Below are positions 16,824 through 25,724 of a stretch of DNA of 64,000 nt, piece by piece. Source of the DNA: Paraburkholderia haematera (GTDB lineage: Bacteria > Pseudomonadota > Gammaproteobacteria > Burkholderiales > Burkholderiaceae). The stretch spans positions 1-64,000 of the forward strand of contig NZ_CAJNBK010000015.1 of assembly GCF_905220975.1 (NCBI RefSeq), given 5' to 3'. Position 1 is the stretch's first letter. The number at the start of each line of letters is the position of its first letter. A model generated the notes under the pieces. It was not told the DNA's origin. It searched no databases and saw only the letters and a program-made list of their open reading frames with translations. A program made the translations under genes and the position numbers.

Positions 16824-17576
16824 ATGCCCGATCTGTACTGGACCATTCCGGTCGCTCGCTGGTCTAGCTGGCCTGCTGCCGCATCTGCCGCACCCGACAT
16901 CGGCTTTATCGAGCCGATCGTGCGACGTCGCCTGAGCACGCTGTCCAAAGTCGCCCTGAAGGTCGCGCACGATTGCGTGGCGCAAAATGAGGTCCGGGTC
17001 GTGTTCGCTTCGCGCCATGGCGAATTGCGGCGCACTACCGACATCCTGCGCACCATCAGCACGGGCGAACCGGTCTCGCCGACCGCCTTCAGCCTGTCGG
17101 TGTTGAACGCCATGACCGGCGTGTTCGGCATCGCGCGCGGTGACCGTTCCGCTGCCAGCGCGATCTCGGCCGGTGCTGAGACGCTTGGTTACGCGCTGCT
17201 GGAAGCGTACGCGCAATACGCAACGCAGCCCGATTCGCCGGTGCTGCTGGTGTACGCTGACGAACCGGCCGATCCGGCGTATGGCACGATTGAAGACGAA
17301 GTGCAGGGTGGCGCGATCGCGATCCTGCTGAGCGGCGAAGCGTCGGCGGGGCAGTTGGTCTGCAGCTTGTCCGGCGCAGGTGAGCCGCTGGCAGCAGAGG
17401 CCGTCGAGGCCGCGCAGCGGACCAGCCACGCAGACGCGGCAAGCAAGGCGGACGCGGACGAAAGTTTCGCGACCCAGAGCCAGGCACTGCTGCACTGTCT
17501 GGAAACGGGCAGGCCTGCCGTCTGGCAAGGCGCCGGCAGCGCCTGGCACTGGAGGTGGCATGAACGCGCGGCTTGA
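16824..17576 (+). CDS. Ketosynthase-like chain-length factor of the aryl polyene pathway (ApeC-like)
   Basis: First gene of the polyene operon. The 250-residue protein resembles the N-terminal half of beta-ketoacyl synthases (the Ketoacyl-synt_2 family). It lacks the active-site Cys: where a TACTS-type nucleophile loop is expected it has SAISAGAETLG. In characterised aryl polyene systems the equivalent protein (ApeC) pairs with a catalytic ketosynthase as a chain-length factor, and the same role is inferred here. The Ala/Asp-rich stretch at about 195-215 is probably disordered. The ATG at 16824 has no clear Shine-Dalgarno sequence. Its end overlaps the next gene by 17 nt. Confidence 0.8.
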   Translation: MPDLYWTIPVARWSSWPAAASAAPDIGFIEPIVRRRLSTLSKVALKVAHDCVAQNEVRVVFASRHGELRRTTDILRTISTGEPVSPTAFSLSVLNAMTGVFGIARGDRSAASAISAGAETLGYALLEAYAQYATQPDSPVLLVYADEPADPAYGTIEDEVQGGAIAILLSGEASAGQLVCSLSGAGEPLAAEAVEAAQRTSHADAASKADADESFATQSQALLHCLETGRPAVWQGAGSAWHWRWHERAA

Positions 17577-18354
17577 TTACCTTTGGCGGTTCTGCGCCAC
17601 CGGCATGGCCTTCGTGGTGTTCGGCATCTGCGGTGTGCTTTTTTCGGTGCTGGTGTTCCCGCTCGCGTGGCTGTGGCCACATCGTGCGTCGCGTCAGCAT
17701 GCGGTGACGACAGTGATCCACTGGTTCTTCCGCGCGCTGGTCACGGTCTTGCGTCGCATCGGTGTGATGGAACTCGAGGTGTCGGGCGCGCAGGTATTGC
17801 GTGCCGGCGGGCCGGCGATCGTGGTTGCCAATCACCCGACGTACCTGGACGTGATGGTGCTGTTGTCGCTCACGCCGCGTGCCTGTTGCGTGGTGAAAAA
17901 CGCGCACTGGGGTAATCCGTGTTTCTGGGGAATCGTGCGCTCGGCGGAATATGTGAGCAATGCCGACCCCTTGGAGCTCGTCGAAGCCGGTGCGCGGCAG
18001 CTCGCGGCGGGCTACACGATGATTATTTTTCCTGAAGGCACGCGCAGCCCCGCGCCGAACCGGCTGCACGCGTTTTCACGCGGTTTCGCTCACATGGCGT
18101 TGAAGGCCGGCGCGCCGATCGTGCCGGTGCTGATGGATTGCGATCCGCCAGCATTCACCAAGCAGATGCGCTGGTACGACGTGCCGGCGCGCGCTTTCCG
18201 GATGCGCGTGAACGTGCTCGAGCCGCTTGGCGTCGAGCAGCTCGCGGACCACGACACTTCACCGTCACTCGCGGCGCGCAGCGTGACCAGCGCCATCGAA
18301 GCACACATTACTCAGCACCTGTTCGATTATGGATTCTTTAAAACTGGAAATTAA
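17560..18354 (+). CDS. 1-acyl-glycerol-3-phosphate-type acyltransferase (PlsC family)
   Basis: A 264-residue membrane-associated acyltransferase. After an N-terminal hydrophobic segment (residues 12-45) come the PlsC motifs: NHPTYLD (HX4D, catalytic) and FPEGTRS (phosphate binding). In aryl polyene clusters an enzyme of this type (ApeD position) is thought to help attach the polyene to a membrane glycerolipid or related acceptor. The start at 17560 has a near-perfect GGAGGT 5 nt upstream. It overlaps the previous gene by 17 nt and the next by 26 nt, so translation is probably coupled. Confidence 0.86.
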   Translation: MNARLDYLWRFCATGMAFVVFGICGVLFSVLVFPLAWLWPHRASRQHAVTTVIHWFFRALVTVLRRIGVMELEVSGAQVLRAGGPAIVVANHPTYLDVMVLLSLTPRACCVVKNAHWGNPCFWGIVRSAEYVSNADPLELVEAGARQLAAGYTMIIFPEGTRSPAPNRLHAFSRGFAHMALKAGAPIVPVLMDCDPPAFTKQMRWYDVPARAFRMRVNVLEPLGVEQLADHDTSPSLAARSVTSAIEAHITQHLFDYGFFKTGN

Positions 18355-18628
18355 ACAGCTTCTGATCGAAGCGCTCGATCTCGAAGACCTGAGCCCGGCC
18401 GATATCGACGACGACGCACCGTTGTTCGATACCGACGGCATCGGTCTCGATTCGATCGACGCGCTCGAGATCGGCATCGTGCTGCGCAAACAATATCAAC
18501 TGACCCTCGCAGCGAACGACGAGCGCACCCGCGAACACTTCCGCTCGATCAGCACGCTGGCCGCGCTGGTCGCGAGTCAACGCGAAACGGCGCATGCTGT
18601 GAACGAAACCACAAAAAAAGGGGATTAA
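18329..18628 (+). CDS. Acyl carrier protein 1 of the polyene pathway
   Basis: A 99-residue carrier protein. The phosphopantetheine attachment site is S42 in GIGLDSIDALE. The acidic helix I/II surface and the DGIGLDSIDALEIGIVL pattern mark it as a type II PKS/FAS-like ACP. The C-terminal tail (residues 82-99, ending in TTKKGD) extends past the usual 80-residue domain. It starts within the acyltransferase gene (26-nt overlap) and is followed 2 nt later by a second ACP. The paired ACPs correspond to ApeE and ApeF; one probably carries the growing polyene and the other a lipid-like partner chain. Confidence 0.9.
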   Translation: MDSLKLEIKQLLIEALDLEDLSPADIDDDAPLFDTDGIGLDSIDALEIGIVLRKQYQLTLAANDERTREHFRSISTLAALVASQRETAHAVNETTKKGD

Positions 18629-18630
18629 CC

Positions 18631-18882
18631 GTGTCCGAGGCAGAGATTCTTGAACGCATCCGCGCCATCTTTAAAGAGAACTTCGCGATTGAGCCGGAGC
18701 ACGTGACACCCGAGGCGCACCTCTTTGAAGACCTCGACCTCGACAGCATCGACGCTGTCGACCTTGCGATCAAACTGCAGGAAATGACCGGCCGCCGCAT
18801 CAAGCCGGAAGAATTCAAGTCGGTGCGCACGGTCGGCGATGTGATCGGTGCGGTCGAGTCCCTGCTGGCGGCACAAGGCTGA
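18631..18882 (+). CDS. Acyl carrier protein 2 of the polyene pathway
   Basis: An 83-residue ACP with its attachment site at S39 in DLDLDSIDAVDL. It starts with GTG at 18631 behind a good AGGGG site in an A-rich stretch. It is closer to standard fatty-acid ACPs than ACP 1. Its stop codon overlaps the start of the next gene (TGATG). Confidence 0.91.
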   Translation: MSEAEILERIRAIFKENFAIEPEHVTPEAHLFEDLDLDSIDAVDLAIKLQEMTGRRIKPEEFKSVRTVGDVIGAVESLLAAQG

Positions 18883-19544
18883 TGCCATCCCTGCGCTCGC
18901 GAATGCAAGCGGCGGCGAGCCGGCCCGCCGGGGCATCGCCCGGCACTGAGCGCCACTGGGCCAAATCGGTGCTGCAGGTCCTGCTGAAACTCGCCTATCC
19001 CGCATTGATTCTGTGTGCCTGGCGCTGGGACACGCCGCGCTATGTCGGCTGCATGCTGTTTGCGATTCTGTGGCTGCAGCGCTGGGCCGGCAGCGGTCCG
19101 GTCGCGACCTCGCTGCGCCGGCTCTCCTCGATCGATTGGGCAGTCGTAGGCTTGCTGAGCTGCGCCTCGGCGGCAATCGTACTCACCAACAGCGAGCTGC
19201 TGTTGCGCCTCTATCCGTCGCTCGTCAATCTGGGCCTGTTGATCGCGTTCGGCGCGACGCTCGTGCGCGGGCCGTCGATGATCGAAAAGTTCGCGCGGCT
19301 GGGCAATCCGAACCTGTTGCCGGGCGCCGTGCGCCATACGCGGCGCGTGACCCAGGTGTGGTGCGGATTCTTCGCGCTGAACGGTGCGTTTTCTGCATAT
19401 ACGGCGCAGTACTGGAGCCGCTCAAGCTGGTCGCTCTATAACGGCGCCATTGCTTATGGCTTAATCGGCGTGTTGCTGGTGGCCGAGGTCGTCTGGCGTT
19501 ATCTGGTCGTGCTGCCACGAGCCGCGCGTTCGGAGGCGGCATGA
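18882..19544 (+). CDS. Inner-membrane protein of aryl polyene clusters (COG4648-like)
   Basis: A 220-residue polytopic membrane protein with about five or six hydrophobic helices (near residues 27-45, 50-65, 80-105, 110-125, 150-175, 185-210). A conserved patch GPSMIEKFARLGNPNLLPGAVRHTRRVTQVWCGFFALNG lies between helices. It corresponds in position to ApeG of known clusters; relatives are sometimes mislabelled as DNA gyrase subunit. Biochemical function is unknown. The first 20 residues are Arg/Ala-rich and cytoplasmic. It overlaps its neighbours by 1 and 4 nt. Confidence 0.8.
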   Translation: MPSLRSRMQAAASRPAGASPGTERHWAKSVLQVLLKLAYPALILCAWRWDTPRYVGCMLFAILWLQRWAGSGPVATSLRRLSSIDWAVVGLLSCASAAIVLTNSELLLRLYPSLVNLGLLIAFGATLVRGPSMIEKFARLGNPNLLPGAVRHTRRVTQVWCGFFALNGAFSAYTAQYWSRSSWSLYNGAIAYGLIGVLLVAEVVWRYLVVLPRAARSEAA

Positions 19545-21262
19545 TTGCGTTGCATGATCTGTTGTCGGCGAGCCATGAGGCCTCCGGCGCGAACGCGCCG
19601 GTATGCCGCGACGGCGCGACGGTGCTCGACCGCGCTGCGTTTCGCGCGCGCGTCTCGGCTCTGATCACGCTGATGCAAATGCAGGACGCGCAACGCTACG
19701 CGTTGTGCATCGACGATCCGTTCGATTTCGCCTGCGCGCTGTTTGCCTTATTCGCATGCGGCAAGGAGCCGGTGATCCCGGCAAATGCGACGCCCGGCTA
19801 TCTCGCCGATCTCGCCGACGCGTACGACGCCGTGCTGACCGGCGCCGATCTGCCACATGGCGCGCAAGACGCAGGTGCCGACGCCGATGCCGATGCCACC
19901 TGCGGCGCGCGAGGCGCCTTCCATACGATCGACCCGCAAGCCCCGTTGACGCTCTACACCTCCGGCAGCAGCGGTACCCCCAAGCCGATTCGCAAGACGC
20001 TCGCGCAATTCAATGCCGAAGTGCACACGCTCGAAAAGCAGTGGGGCGCTCTGGTCGGCGATGCGACGATGCTCGCGAGCGTGCCGCATCATCACATTTA
20101 CGGTTTGCTGTTTCGCGTGTTGTGGCCGCTTGCCGCGGGCCGCGCGTTCGACCGCGCGATCAGCATCGAACCTGTGCATTTGCAAGCGCAGATCGAGCAA
20201 TGCGGCGCGACGGTGGTTGTCTCGACACCCGCGCAATTGTCGCGTTGGCCCGCATTGCCAGGCTTCTCCACGTTGACGCCGGCGCCGCGCGCGTTCTTTT
20301 CTTCAGGCGGCCCGCTCGCTCTCGAAGCCGCGCAGGAATACGCGACGGCCTACGGCGCCGCGCCGCTCGAAATCTACGGCAGTACGGAAACCGGCGGCAT
20401 CGCTTGGCGTCGTCAGGACCAGACCGATGCCTGGCAACCGGTGGCCGGCGTCGAAGTACGCCGCGACGAAGAGGGGGCGCTAAACGTCCGCTCGCCGCAT
20501 CTGGATCACGCCGCCTGGCATCGCACCGACGACAAAATCGAACTCGACGCTGACGGCCGTTTCCGCCTGCAAGGACGGCTCGATCGCGTGCTCAAGCTGG
20601 ACGGCAAGCGTGTGTCGCTGCCGGAGCTCGAAGCGCGTCTCGCCCTGCATCCGTATGTCGCGCAAGCGTCGATCGTGCCGCTGGAAGGCGCTTCGCGCGA
20701 GCGCGTCGGCGCCGTGGTGGCGCTGACCGAAGCCGGTAGTGCGGCATTGCGCGATGAAGGCCGCGTACTGCTCGCGCAAACCCTGCGCCGTCATCTCGCC
20801 GCCTATTTCGATGCGGTGGTGCTGCCGCGTCATTGGCGGTTTCGTCTCACGTTGCCGTTCGACGCGCGCGGCAAACTGCCGGTGGCAGCGGTCGCGGCGG
20901 CTTTCGAGCCGCGCGCGGATGGTGTGGAAGTGCTGGCCGTTGCCCGCAGTGCCGACACCTTGCACTACGAACTGCGCGTGCCGCCGACGCTCGTGCATTT
21001 CGCTGGCCACTTCCCCGGCCTGCCGATTCTGCCCGGCGTCGTTCAACTGCACTGGGCCATGCATCTGGCCGCGGAGCACGTGCCCGCGGTGCGCGCGCTG
21101 GCATCGATTGACCGGCTCAAGTTCATGGCGCCGGTGCTGCCGGGCGCGGTGCTGAATCTGACGCTTGCTCACGACGCAGCGCGTGGACGCGTGCAGTTCA
21201 CGTACCGGCTGAGCGGGCGTGAATGCGCGTCCGGCGTGATTGTGTATCGGGAGCCTGCATGA
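19541..21262 (+). CDS. AMP-dependent acyl/aryl ligase fused to a hotdog dehydratase domain (ApeH-ApeI fusion)
   Basis: A 573-residue bifunctional enzyme. Residues about 1-455 form an ANL-family adenylating ligase: A3 loop LYTSGSSGTPKPI at 138-150, EIYGSTETGGIAWR, GRLDRVLKLDGKRVSLPELE, and the catalytic Lys region DARGKLPVAAV. It should activate an aromatic starter acid and load it on an ACP. Residues about 465-573 form a FabA/FabZ-like hotdog domain with the FabZ signature HFPGLPILPGVVQL (H490), expected to dehydrate 3-hydroxyacyl-ACP. In several known clusters these are two separate genes. The Ala/Asp-rich loop at residues 105-122 is unusual. It overlaps the previous gene by 4 nt and the next by 4 nt. 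Confidence 0.86.
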   Translation: MIALHDLLSASHEASGANAPVCRDGATVLDRAAFRARVSALITLMQMQDAQRYALCIDDPFDFACALFALFACGKEPVIPANATPGYLADLADAYDAVLTGADLPHGAQDAGADADADATCGARGAFHTIDPQAPLTLYTSGSSGTPKPIRKTLAQFNAEVHTLEKQWGALVGDATMLASVPHHHIYGLLFRVLWPLAAGRAFDRAISIEPVHLQAQIEQCGATVVVSTPAQLSRWPALPGFSTLTPAPRAFFSSGGPLALEAAQEYATAYGAAPLEIYGSTETGGIAWRRQDQTDAWQPVAGVEVRRDEEGALNVRSPHLDHAAWHRTDDKIELDADGRFRLQGRLDRVLKLDGKRVSLPELEARLALHPYVAQASIVPLEGASRERVGAVVALTEAGSAALRDEGRVLLAQTLRRHLAAYFDAVVLPRHWRFRLTLPFDARGKLPVAAVAAAFEPRADGVEVLAVARSADTLHYELRVPPTLVHFAGHFPGLPILPGVVQLHWAMHLAAEHVPAVRALASIDRLKFMAPVLPGAVLNLTLAHDAARGRVQFTYRLSGRECASGVIVYREPA

Positions 21263-23022
21263 TGAGGTTCGCTCCGTGCATTGTGATTCCGATTTACAAC
21301 CACAAGGACGCGATCGGCGCGACCGTTGCGCACCTCGCGGTGCACGGCTTGCCGATCTTTGTTGTCGACGACGGCAGCGATGAGGCGACCCAGCAGGTGC
21401 TCGCCGCGCTCGCGCAACAGTACGCGGGGCAGCTCACGCTGCTGCGCTTGCCGGTCAATGGCGGCAAGGGCGCTGCTGTGATGGCGGGGCTGCGTGCCGC
21501 GCGCGCCGCATCCTACACCCATGCGCTGCAGATCGATGCCGACGGCCAGCACGACGCGACCGATGTGCCGCATTTCATCGAAGCGGCGCTTGCCGAACCG
21601 GGCGCAGTGATCCTCGGCCGCCCGGTATACGACGAGAGCGTGCCGAAATCGCGCCTGTACGGCCGCTATCTGACGCACGTGTGGGTGTGGATCGAAACGC
21701 TCTCGCTGACGATTCGCGATTCGATGTGCGGCTTTCGCCTCTATCCTCTCGCGCTTGCCTGCGAGTTGATCGATAGCGTGCAACTGCCGACGCGGATGGA
21801 CTTCGATATCGAAATTCTCGTGCGTCTTCACTGGCGGCGCGCGGCGTTCCGCTCGATTCCAACGCGCGTGACGTACGCAACCGATGGCGTCTCGCATTTC
21901 GACGTGCTGTGGGACAACGTGCGCATCAGCCGCAGCCATACGCGCCTCGTGTTCGGCATGCTGTGGCGACTGCCGATGCTGCTCGCGCACAAAGCGATGC
22001 CACGCCGCGCGGCCATGGCAAGCGAGCCGGGTGAACCGGGCGAGCCCGGCAAGCAGGCCGAATCACGCGATCAGAGCCCGCAGGACTGGTGGCGAATCGC
22101 CGAACGTGGCAGCCATCTGGGCATGTCGCTGCTCGCGCTCAGTTGCAAGCTGTTCGGCCGTCGCTTCACCTCGCTGTGGCTGCACCCGATCGTCGCGTAT
22201 TTTCTGCTGACGGGCCGGGCCGCGCGTGAGGCGTCGAGCAACTACTTCACGCGTCTTGGCGAGGCCGCGCCGAATGGCGATACGCCGCGCCCCGGCTGGC
22301 TGTCCGCCTATCGCCACATGCTGGCGTTCGCGCAATCGGGCTTCGACAAGCTCGCGGCGTGGTCCGGCCGTGTCAACAACGCCGACGTCAAATTCGAAGA
22401 TCCATCGGCATTCGAAGCCCTGGTGGCGAGCGGCAAAGGTGCGCTCGTGATCGGCGCGCATCTCGGCAATCTGGAAATGACCCGCGCGCTCGCGGCGCAA
22501 GGCGCCTATGCGAAAGTCACCGCCGTGGTCTACACCGAACATGCGCGGCGCTTCAATAGCGTACTGGCGTCGGCGAATCGCGAGTTCGCGCGGCATCTGC
22601 TCGAAGTCAGCGACTTCGGTCCCGAGACAGCGATGATGATGCAGGAGCGCGTCGACGCGGGCGAACTGCTGGTGATCGTCGGCGACCGCGTGCCGGCACA
22701 CGAAGCGGGCCGCACGACCGAAGCGCAATTTCTCGGCTCGACCGCCCCGTTCGCGCAAGGCCCTTACGTGCTCGCCCATGCGTTGGGCTGTCCTGTCTAT
22801 CTGTTCTTCTGCCTGAAAGAGCACGACGGTTACAGTCTGTACTTCGAACCGTTTGCCGAGCGCATCGAGTTGCCGCGCCGCGAACGCGCGCAGCATCTGG
22901 CCGCGTGGGCGCAGCGTTACGCGGCGCGCCTCGAACACTTTTGCCGCAAGGCACCTTATCAATGGTTCAATTTTTTCGATTTCTGGGCCAGCCCCAAGCG
23001 AGGCACACATGGCCGAACATGA
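21259..23022 (+). CDS. Family 2 glycosyltransferase fused to an LpxL/HtrB-type acyltransferase
   Basis: A 587-residue bifunctional protein. Residues 1-235 are a GT-A family 2 glycosyltransferase (VIPIYNHKDAIGATV, VVDDGSDEATQQ, DADGQHDATD). After a collagen-like EPGEPGEPGK linker near residues 254-263, residues about 285-587 form a lauroyl/myristoyl-type acyltransferase with AHLGNLEMTRALA (HX4E-like motif), GDRVPAHEAGRTTEAQFLG and YQWFNFFDFW. Together they probably add a sugar and an acyl chain during anchoring of the polyene to the outer membrane (ApeJ position). The start is ATG at 21259 (or the adjacent 21262), GGAG upstream; it overlaps the ligase stop. Confidence 0.85.
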   Translation: MMRFAPCIVIPIYNHKDAIGATVAHLAVHGLPIFVVDDGSDEATQQVLAALAQQYAGQLTLLRLPVNGGKGAAVMAGLRAARAASYTHALQIDADGQHDATDVPHFIEAALAEPGAVILGRPVYDESVPKSRLYGRYLTHVWVWIETLSLTIRDSMCGFRLYPLALACELIDSVQLPTRMDFDIEILVRLHWRRAAFRSIPTRVTYATDGVSHFDVLWDNVRISRSHTRLVFGMLWRLPMLLAHKAMPRRAAMASEPGEPGEPGKQAESRDQSPQDWWRIAERGSHLGMSLLALSCKLFGRRFTSLWLHPIVAYFLLTGRAAREASSNYFTRLGEAAPNGDTPRPGWLSAYRHMLAFAQSGFDKLAAWSGRVNNADVKFEDPSAFEALVASGKGALVIGAHLGNLEMTRALAAQGAYAKVTAVVYTEHARRFNSVLASANREFARHLLEVSDFGPETAMMMQERVDAGELLVIVGDRVPAHEAGRTTEAQFLGSTAPFAQGPYVLAHALGCPVYLFFCLKEHDGYSLYFEPFAERIELPRRERAQHLAAWAQRYAARLEHFCRKAPYQWFNFFDFWASPKRGTHGRT

Positions 23023-24625
23023 TCTGATCGAGGCGCCGAATGGCAGCGCAAGCGAGAACACCCACGCGAACGCGGCGGCGGTGATGGCGGTAACAATCGG
23101 CGGGCGCAAGCTGACGATCGAAGAGGTCGTCGCAATCGCCCGGCATCGCGCGCCGGTTGCGTTGAGCGCCGATCCCGCGTGGCGCGCGCGTATCCAGCGC
23201 GGCGCGGATTTTCTGCGCCGGCATCTGGAGGCGGGCGCGACCGTGTATGGCGTCAACACCGGCTATGGCGATGCGTGCGTGGTCGACGTGCCGATGGAAC
23301 TCGTCGAAGCCCTGCCATTGCAACTGACGCGTTACCACGGCTGCGGTATGGGCCAGTATCTCGACGACGCGCAAACGCTCGCGGTGATCGCCGCGCGGCT
23401 GAACTCGCTGGCCTACGGTTTTTCCGGCGTGCGGCCCGTGTTGCTCGAGCGTCTCGCCGATCTGATCAATCATCGCGTGTTGCCGCGCATTCCGTCGGAA
23501 GGGTCGGTGGGCGCAAGCGGCGATCTGACGCCGCTTTCGTATGTAGCCGCCGCGCTGGCAGGCGAACGCGATGTGATGTTCGACGGCTCGCTGCGCGACG
23601 TGCGCGAGGTCTGGACCGAACTGGGTCACGAGCCGTTGACGCTCGCGCCGAAAGAAGGCCTCGCGCTGATGAACGGCACCGCGGTGATGACAGGCCTCGC
23701 CTGTCTCGCGTTCGCGCGCGCCGATCATCTGACGCGCCTCGCCGCGCGTCTCACGGCGCTCTCCACCGTCGCGCTCGACGGCCGCGCCGCGCATTTTGAC
23801 GCAACTCTGTTCGAAGTGAAGCCGCACGCAGGGCAGGCCGAAGCTGCGGCATGGATTCGCGACGATCTGACCGGGCGTGAGGATACGCCGGGGCATCGTC
23901 TGCAGGACCGCTATTCGATTCGCTGTGCGCCGCATGTGATCGGCGTCACGCGCGATGCCTTGTCGTGGGTGCGCCGCGATGTCGAAAACGAGCTGAACAG
24001 CGCGAACGACAACCCGTTGATCGACCCCGACAACGAGCGCGTCCTGCACGGCGGCAACTTTTACGGCGGCCATATTGCGTTCGCCATGGACTCGCTGAAG
24101 GTCGCGGTCGCCAATCTCGCCGATCTGATGGATCGGCAGCTCGCGCTGCTGGTCGACGTGAATTTCAACAACGGCTTGCCGCGTAACCTGTCGGGTGCGG
24201 CCCCCGCGCGTGCCGCGATCAATCATGGTTTCAAGGCCGTGCAGATTTCATCGTCCGCATGGACGGCCGAGGCGTTGAAGAACACGATGCCCGCGAGCGT
24301 TTTCTCGCGTTCCACCGAGGCGCACAATCAGGACAAGGTCAGCATGGGCACGATCGCCGCGCGCGACTGTCTGCGCGTGCTGGAGCTGACCGAGCAGGTC
24401 GCCGCCGCGCATACGCTCGCGACGGTGCAGGCCGCGCGTTTGCGCTTGAAGATCGACAGCGCCACACCGGTTCCTGCGCCGCTGCAAGCCTTCATCGATA
24501 GCGTGACGGCGCACTCGCCGTTCGTCGACGAAGACCGCGCGCTGGAAAGCGACTTGCGCGCCCTGACCGCGCGCATCGCTGCGTGCGATGTGTTGAGCGA
24601 CTATTTCGGAGGCTCGCGCGCATGA
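23009..24625 (+). CDS. Aromatic amino acid ammonia-lyase (HAL/TAL family)
   Basis: A 538-residue lyase that removes ammonia from an aromatic amino acid. The MIO prosthetic group would form from A169-S170-G171 in GSVGASGDLTPLSY. The catalytic Tyr is Y80 in TVYGVNTGYGD. The substrate-selectivity position reads Y109-H110 in LQLTRYHGCGMG; by eye the His aligns with the His that marks tyrosine preference in bacterial TALs, though HAL also has His nearby. In this operon it most likely supplies 4-coumarate as starter. The first 25 residues are an extension. GAGG precedes ATG 23009; it overlaps its neighbours by 14 and 4 nt. Confidence 0.88.
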   Translation: MAEHDLIEAPNGSASENTHANAAAVMAVTIGGRKLTIEEVVAIARHRAPVALSADPAWRARIQRGADFLRRHLEAGATVYGVNTGYGDACVVDVPMELVEALPLQLTRYHGCGMGQYLDDAQTLAVIAARLNSLAYGFSGVRPVLLERLADLINHRVLPRIPSEGSVGASGDLTPLSYVAAALAGERDVMFDGSLRDVREVWTELGHEPLTLAPKEGLALMNGTAVMTGLACLAFARADHLTRLAARLTALSTVALDGRAAHFDATLFEVKPHAGQAEAAAWIRDDLTGREDTPGHRLQDRYSIRCAPHVIGVTRDALSWVRRDVENELNSANDNPLIDPDNERVLHGGNFYGGHIAFAMDSLKVAVANLADLMDRQLALLVDVNFNNGLPRNLSGAAPARAAINHGFKAVQISSSAWTAEALKNTMPASVFSRSTEAHNQDKVSMGTIAARDCLRVLELTEQVAAAHTLATVQAARLRLKIDSATPVPAPLQAFIDSVTAHSPFVDEDRALESDLRALTARIAACDVLSDYFGGSRA

Positions 24626-25053
24626 CCGGTTCCCCAAAAGTGCTGACAGCAAGCGCAACGGTCGAAGTGCCGTTTCACGACGTCGATGCGATGAACGTGT
24701 GCTGGCACGGGCACTACCTGAAGTACTTCGAGATCGGCCGCGCGGCGCTCCTGCGAATTTTCGACTACGACTACCGCGAGATGCAGGCCTCGGGTTACCT
24801 GTGGCCGATTGTCGAGGCGCATCTGAAGTATGTGCGTCCGGCCACCTACGGCCAGGCGATCGAAGTGCGCACCGAACTGCTCGAACACGAAAACCGCCTG
24901 AAAATAGGCTATGAAATCGTCGATTGCGCGACCGGTACGCGGCTGACGAAGGGTTACACGATCCAGGTCGCCGTCGACGCCGCGACGCAGGAATTGCAGT
25001 TCGTGTCGCCGCCGGTCGTATTCGAAAAGCTGGAGCGCGTATGGGGACGATGA
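24622..25053 (+). CDS. 4HBT-type thioesterase of the polyene pathway (ApeK-like)
   Basis: A 143-residue hotdog thioesterase. The 4-hydroxybenzoyl-CoA thioesterase/YbgC signature is complete: VPFHDVDAMNVCWHGHYLKYFEIGRAALL, with the catalytic Asp in HDVDAMN. It is probably the editing or product-releasing thioesterase of the pathway, hydrolysing stalled acyl-ACP. Its ATG shares the ATGA of the lyase stop, and its own stop overlaps the LolA-like gene, so translation is coupled. Confidence 0.88.
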   Translation: MTGSPKVLTASATVEVPFHDVDAMNVCWHGHYLKYFEIGRAALLRIFDYDYREMQASGYLWPIVEAHLKYVRPATYGQAIEVRTELLEHENRLKIGYEIVDCATGTRLTKGYTIQVAVDAATQELQFVSPPVVFEKLERVWGR

Positions 25054-25724
25054 ACCTGCGCGGCATGGCAGCGGGCGCGTTGCTCGCGCTCGGCGCCCTA
25101 AGCGCATTGAGCCTGGCAGCGTGGCCGGCGGCGGCGTCCGCGGCAGAGGAAGCGCAGGCCGCCGGTAACCCCGCGCTGGTCTCGCAAATCGCCTCGCATC
25201 TCGCCCAAGCCAAGGGCGTTCGCGCGCAATTCACGCAGACGCAGACGCTCGCCGCGATGAAGCAGCCGCTCGTCAGCACCGGTTCGCTGCTGTTCTTCCG
25301 CGATCGTGGCGTGATCTGGCAGATCGACACGCCGCACAAAGCCACCTATGTGATCACCGACGCGGGCGTCGCCGAAGTCAACGCGAACGGCCAGCGCGTG
25401 ACGGCTCGCAGTGCCCAGGGCACGCGCGGCGTCGCACAGGTTTCGAAGATGATGCGCGCAATGCTGGGCGGCGATCTGTCGGCGCTGTACTCGCAATTCG
25501 ACGTGCAGGCCGAAGGCAGCGCCGCGCAGTGGCGCATGCACCTCACGCCGAACCAGCCGCAGATCGCGCAGTCGATCAAAGGCTTACAGATGAATGGCGG
25601 CGATTATCTGCAAAGCCTGCGCATCACGCTCGCGAACGGCGACGTTACGAAGCTCGACTTTGCGAAAAGCGCGGCGGTGACGGAACCGACGCCGGCCGAG
25701 CGCAGCTTGCTTGGAGCGCCGTAA
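25041..25724 (+). CDS. LolA-like outer-membrane lipoprotein carrier homologue (ApeL-like)
   Basis: A 227-residue periplasmic protein with a signal peptide (hydrophobic residues 8-30, cut near AAASAAEE). The LolA fold is suggested by FTQTQTLAAMKQPLVSTGSLLFFRDRGVIWQIDTPHKATYVIT, followed by the curved beta-sheet pattern and YLQSLRITLANGDVTKLDF. In aryl polyene clusters this protein is thought to ferry the lipidated polyene across the periplasm, working with the MMPL exporter encoded next. The start could be ATG 25041 (GGAG upstream) or 25050 (overlapping ATGA). Confidence 0.84.
   Translation: MGTMNLRGMAAGALLALGALSALSLAAWPAAASAAEEAQAAGNPALVSQIASHLAQAKGVRAQFTQTQTLAAMKQPLVSTGSLLFFRDRGVIWQIDTPHKATYVITDAGVAEVNANGQRVTARSAQGTRGVAQVSKMMRAMLGGDLSALYSQFDVQAEGSAAQWRMHLTPNQPQIAQSIKGLQMNGGDYLQSLRITLANGDVTKLDFAKSAAVTEPTPAERSLLGAP

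Noticed and set aside
18882..19544. DNA gyrase subunit label sometimes attached to this family
   Set aside because: The protein is a polytopic membrane protein with no gyrase motif; position and sequence fit the aryl polyene membrane protein.
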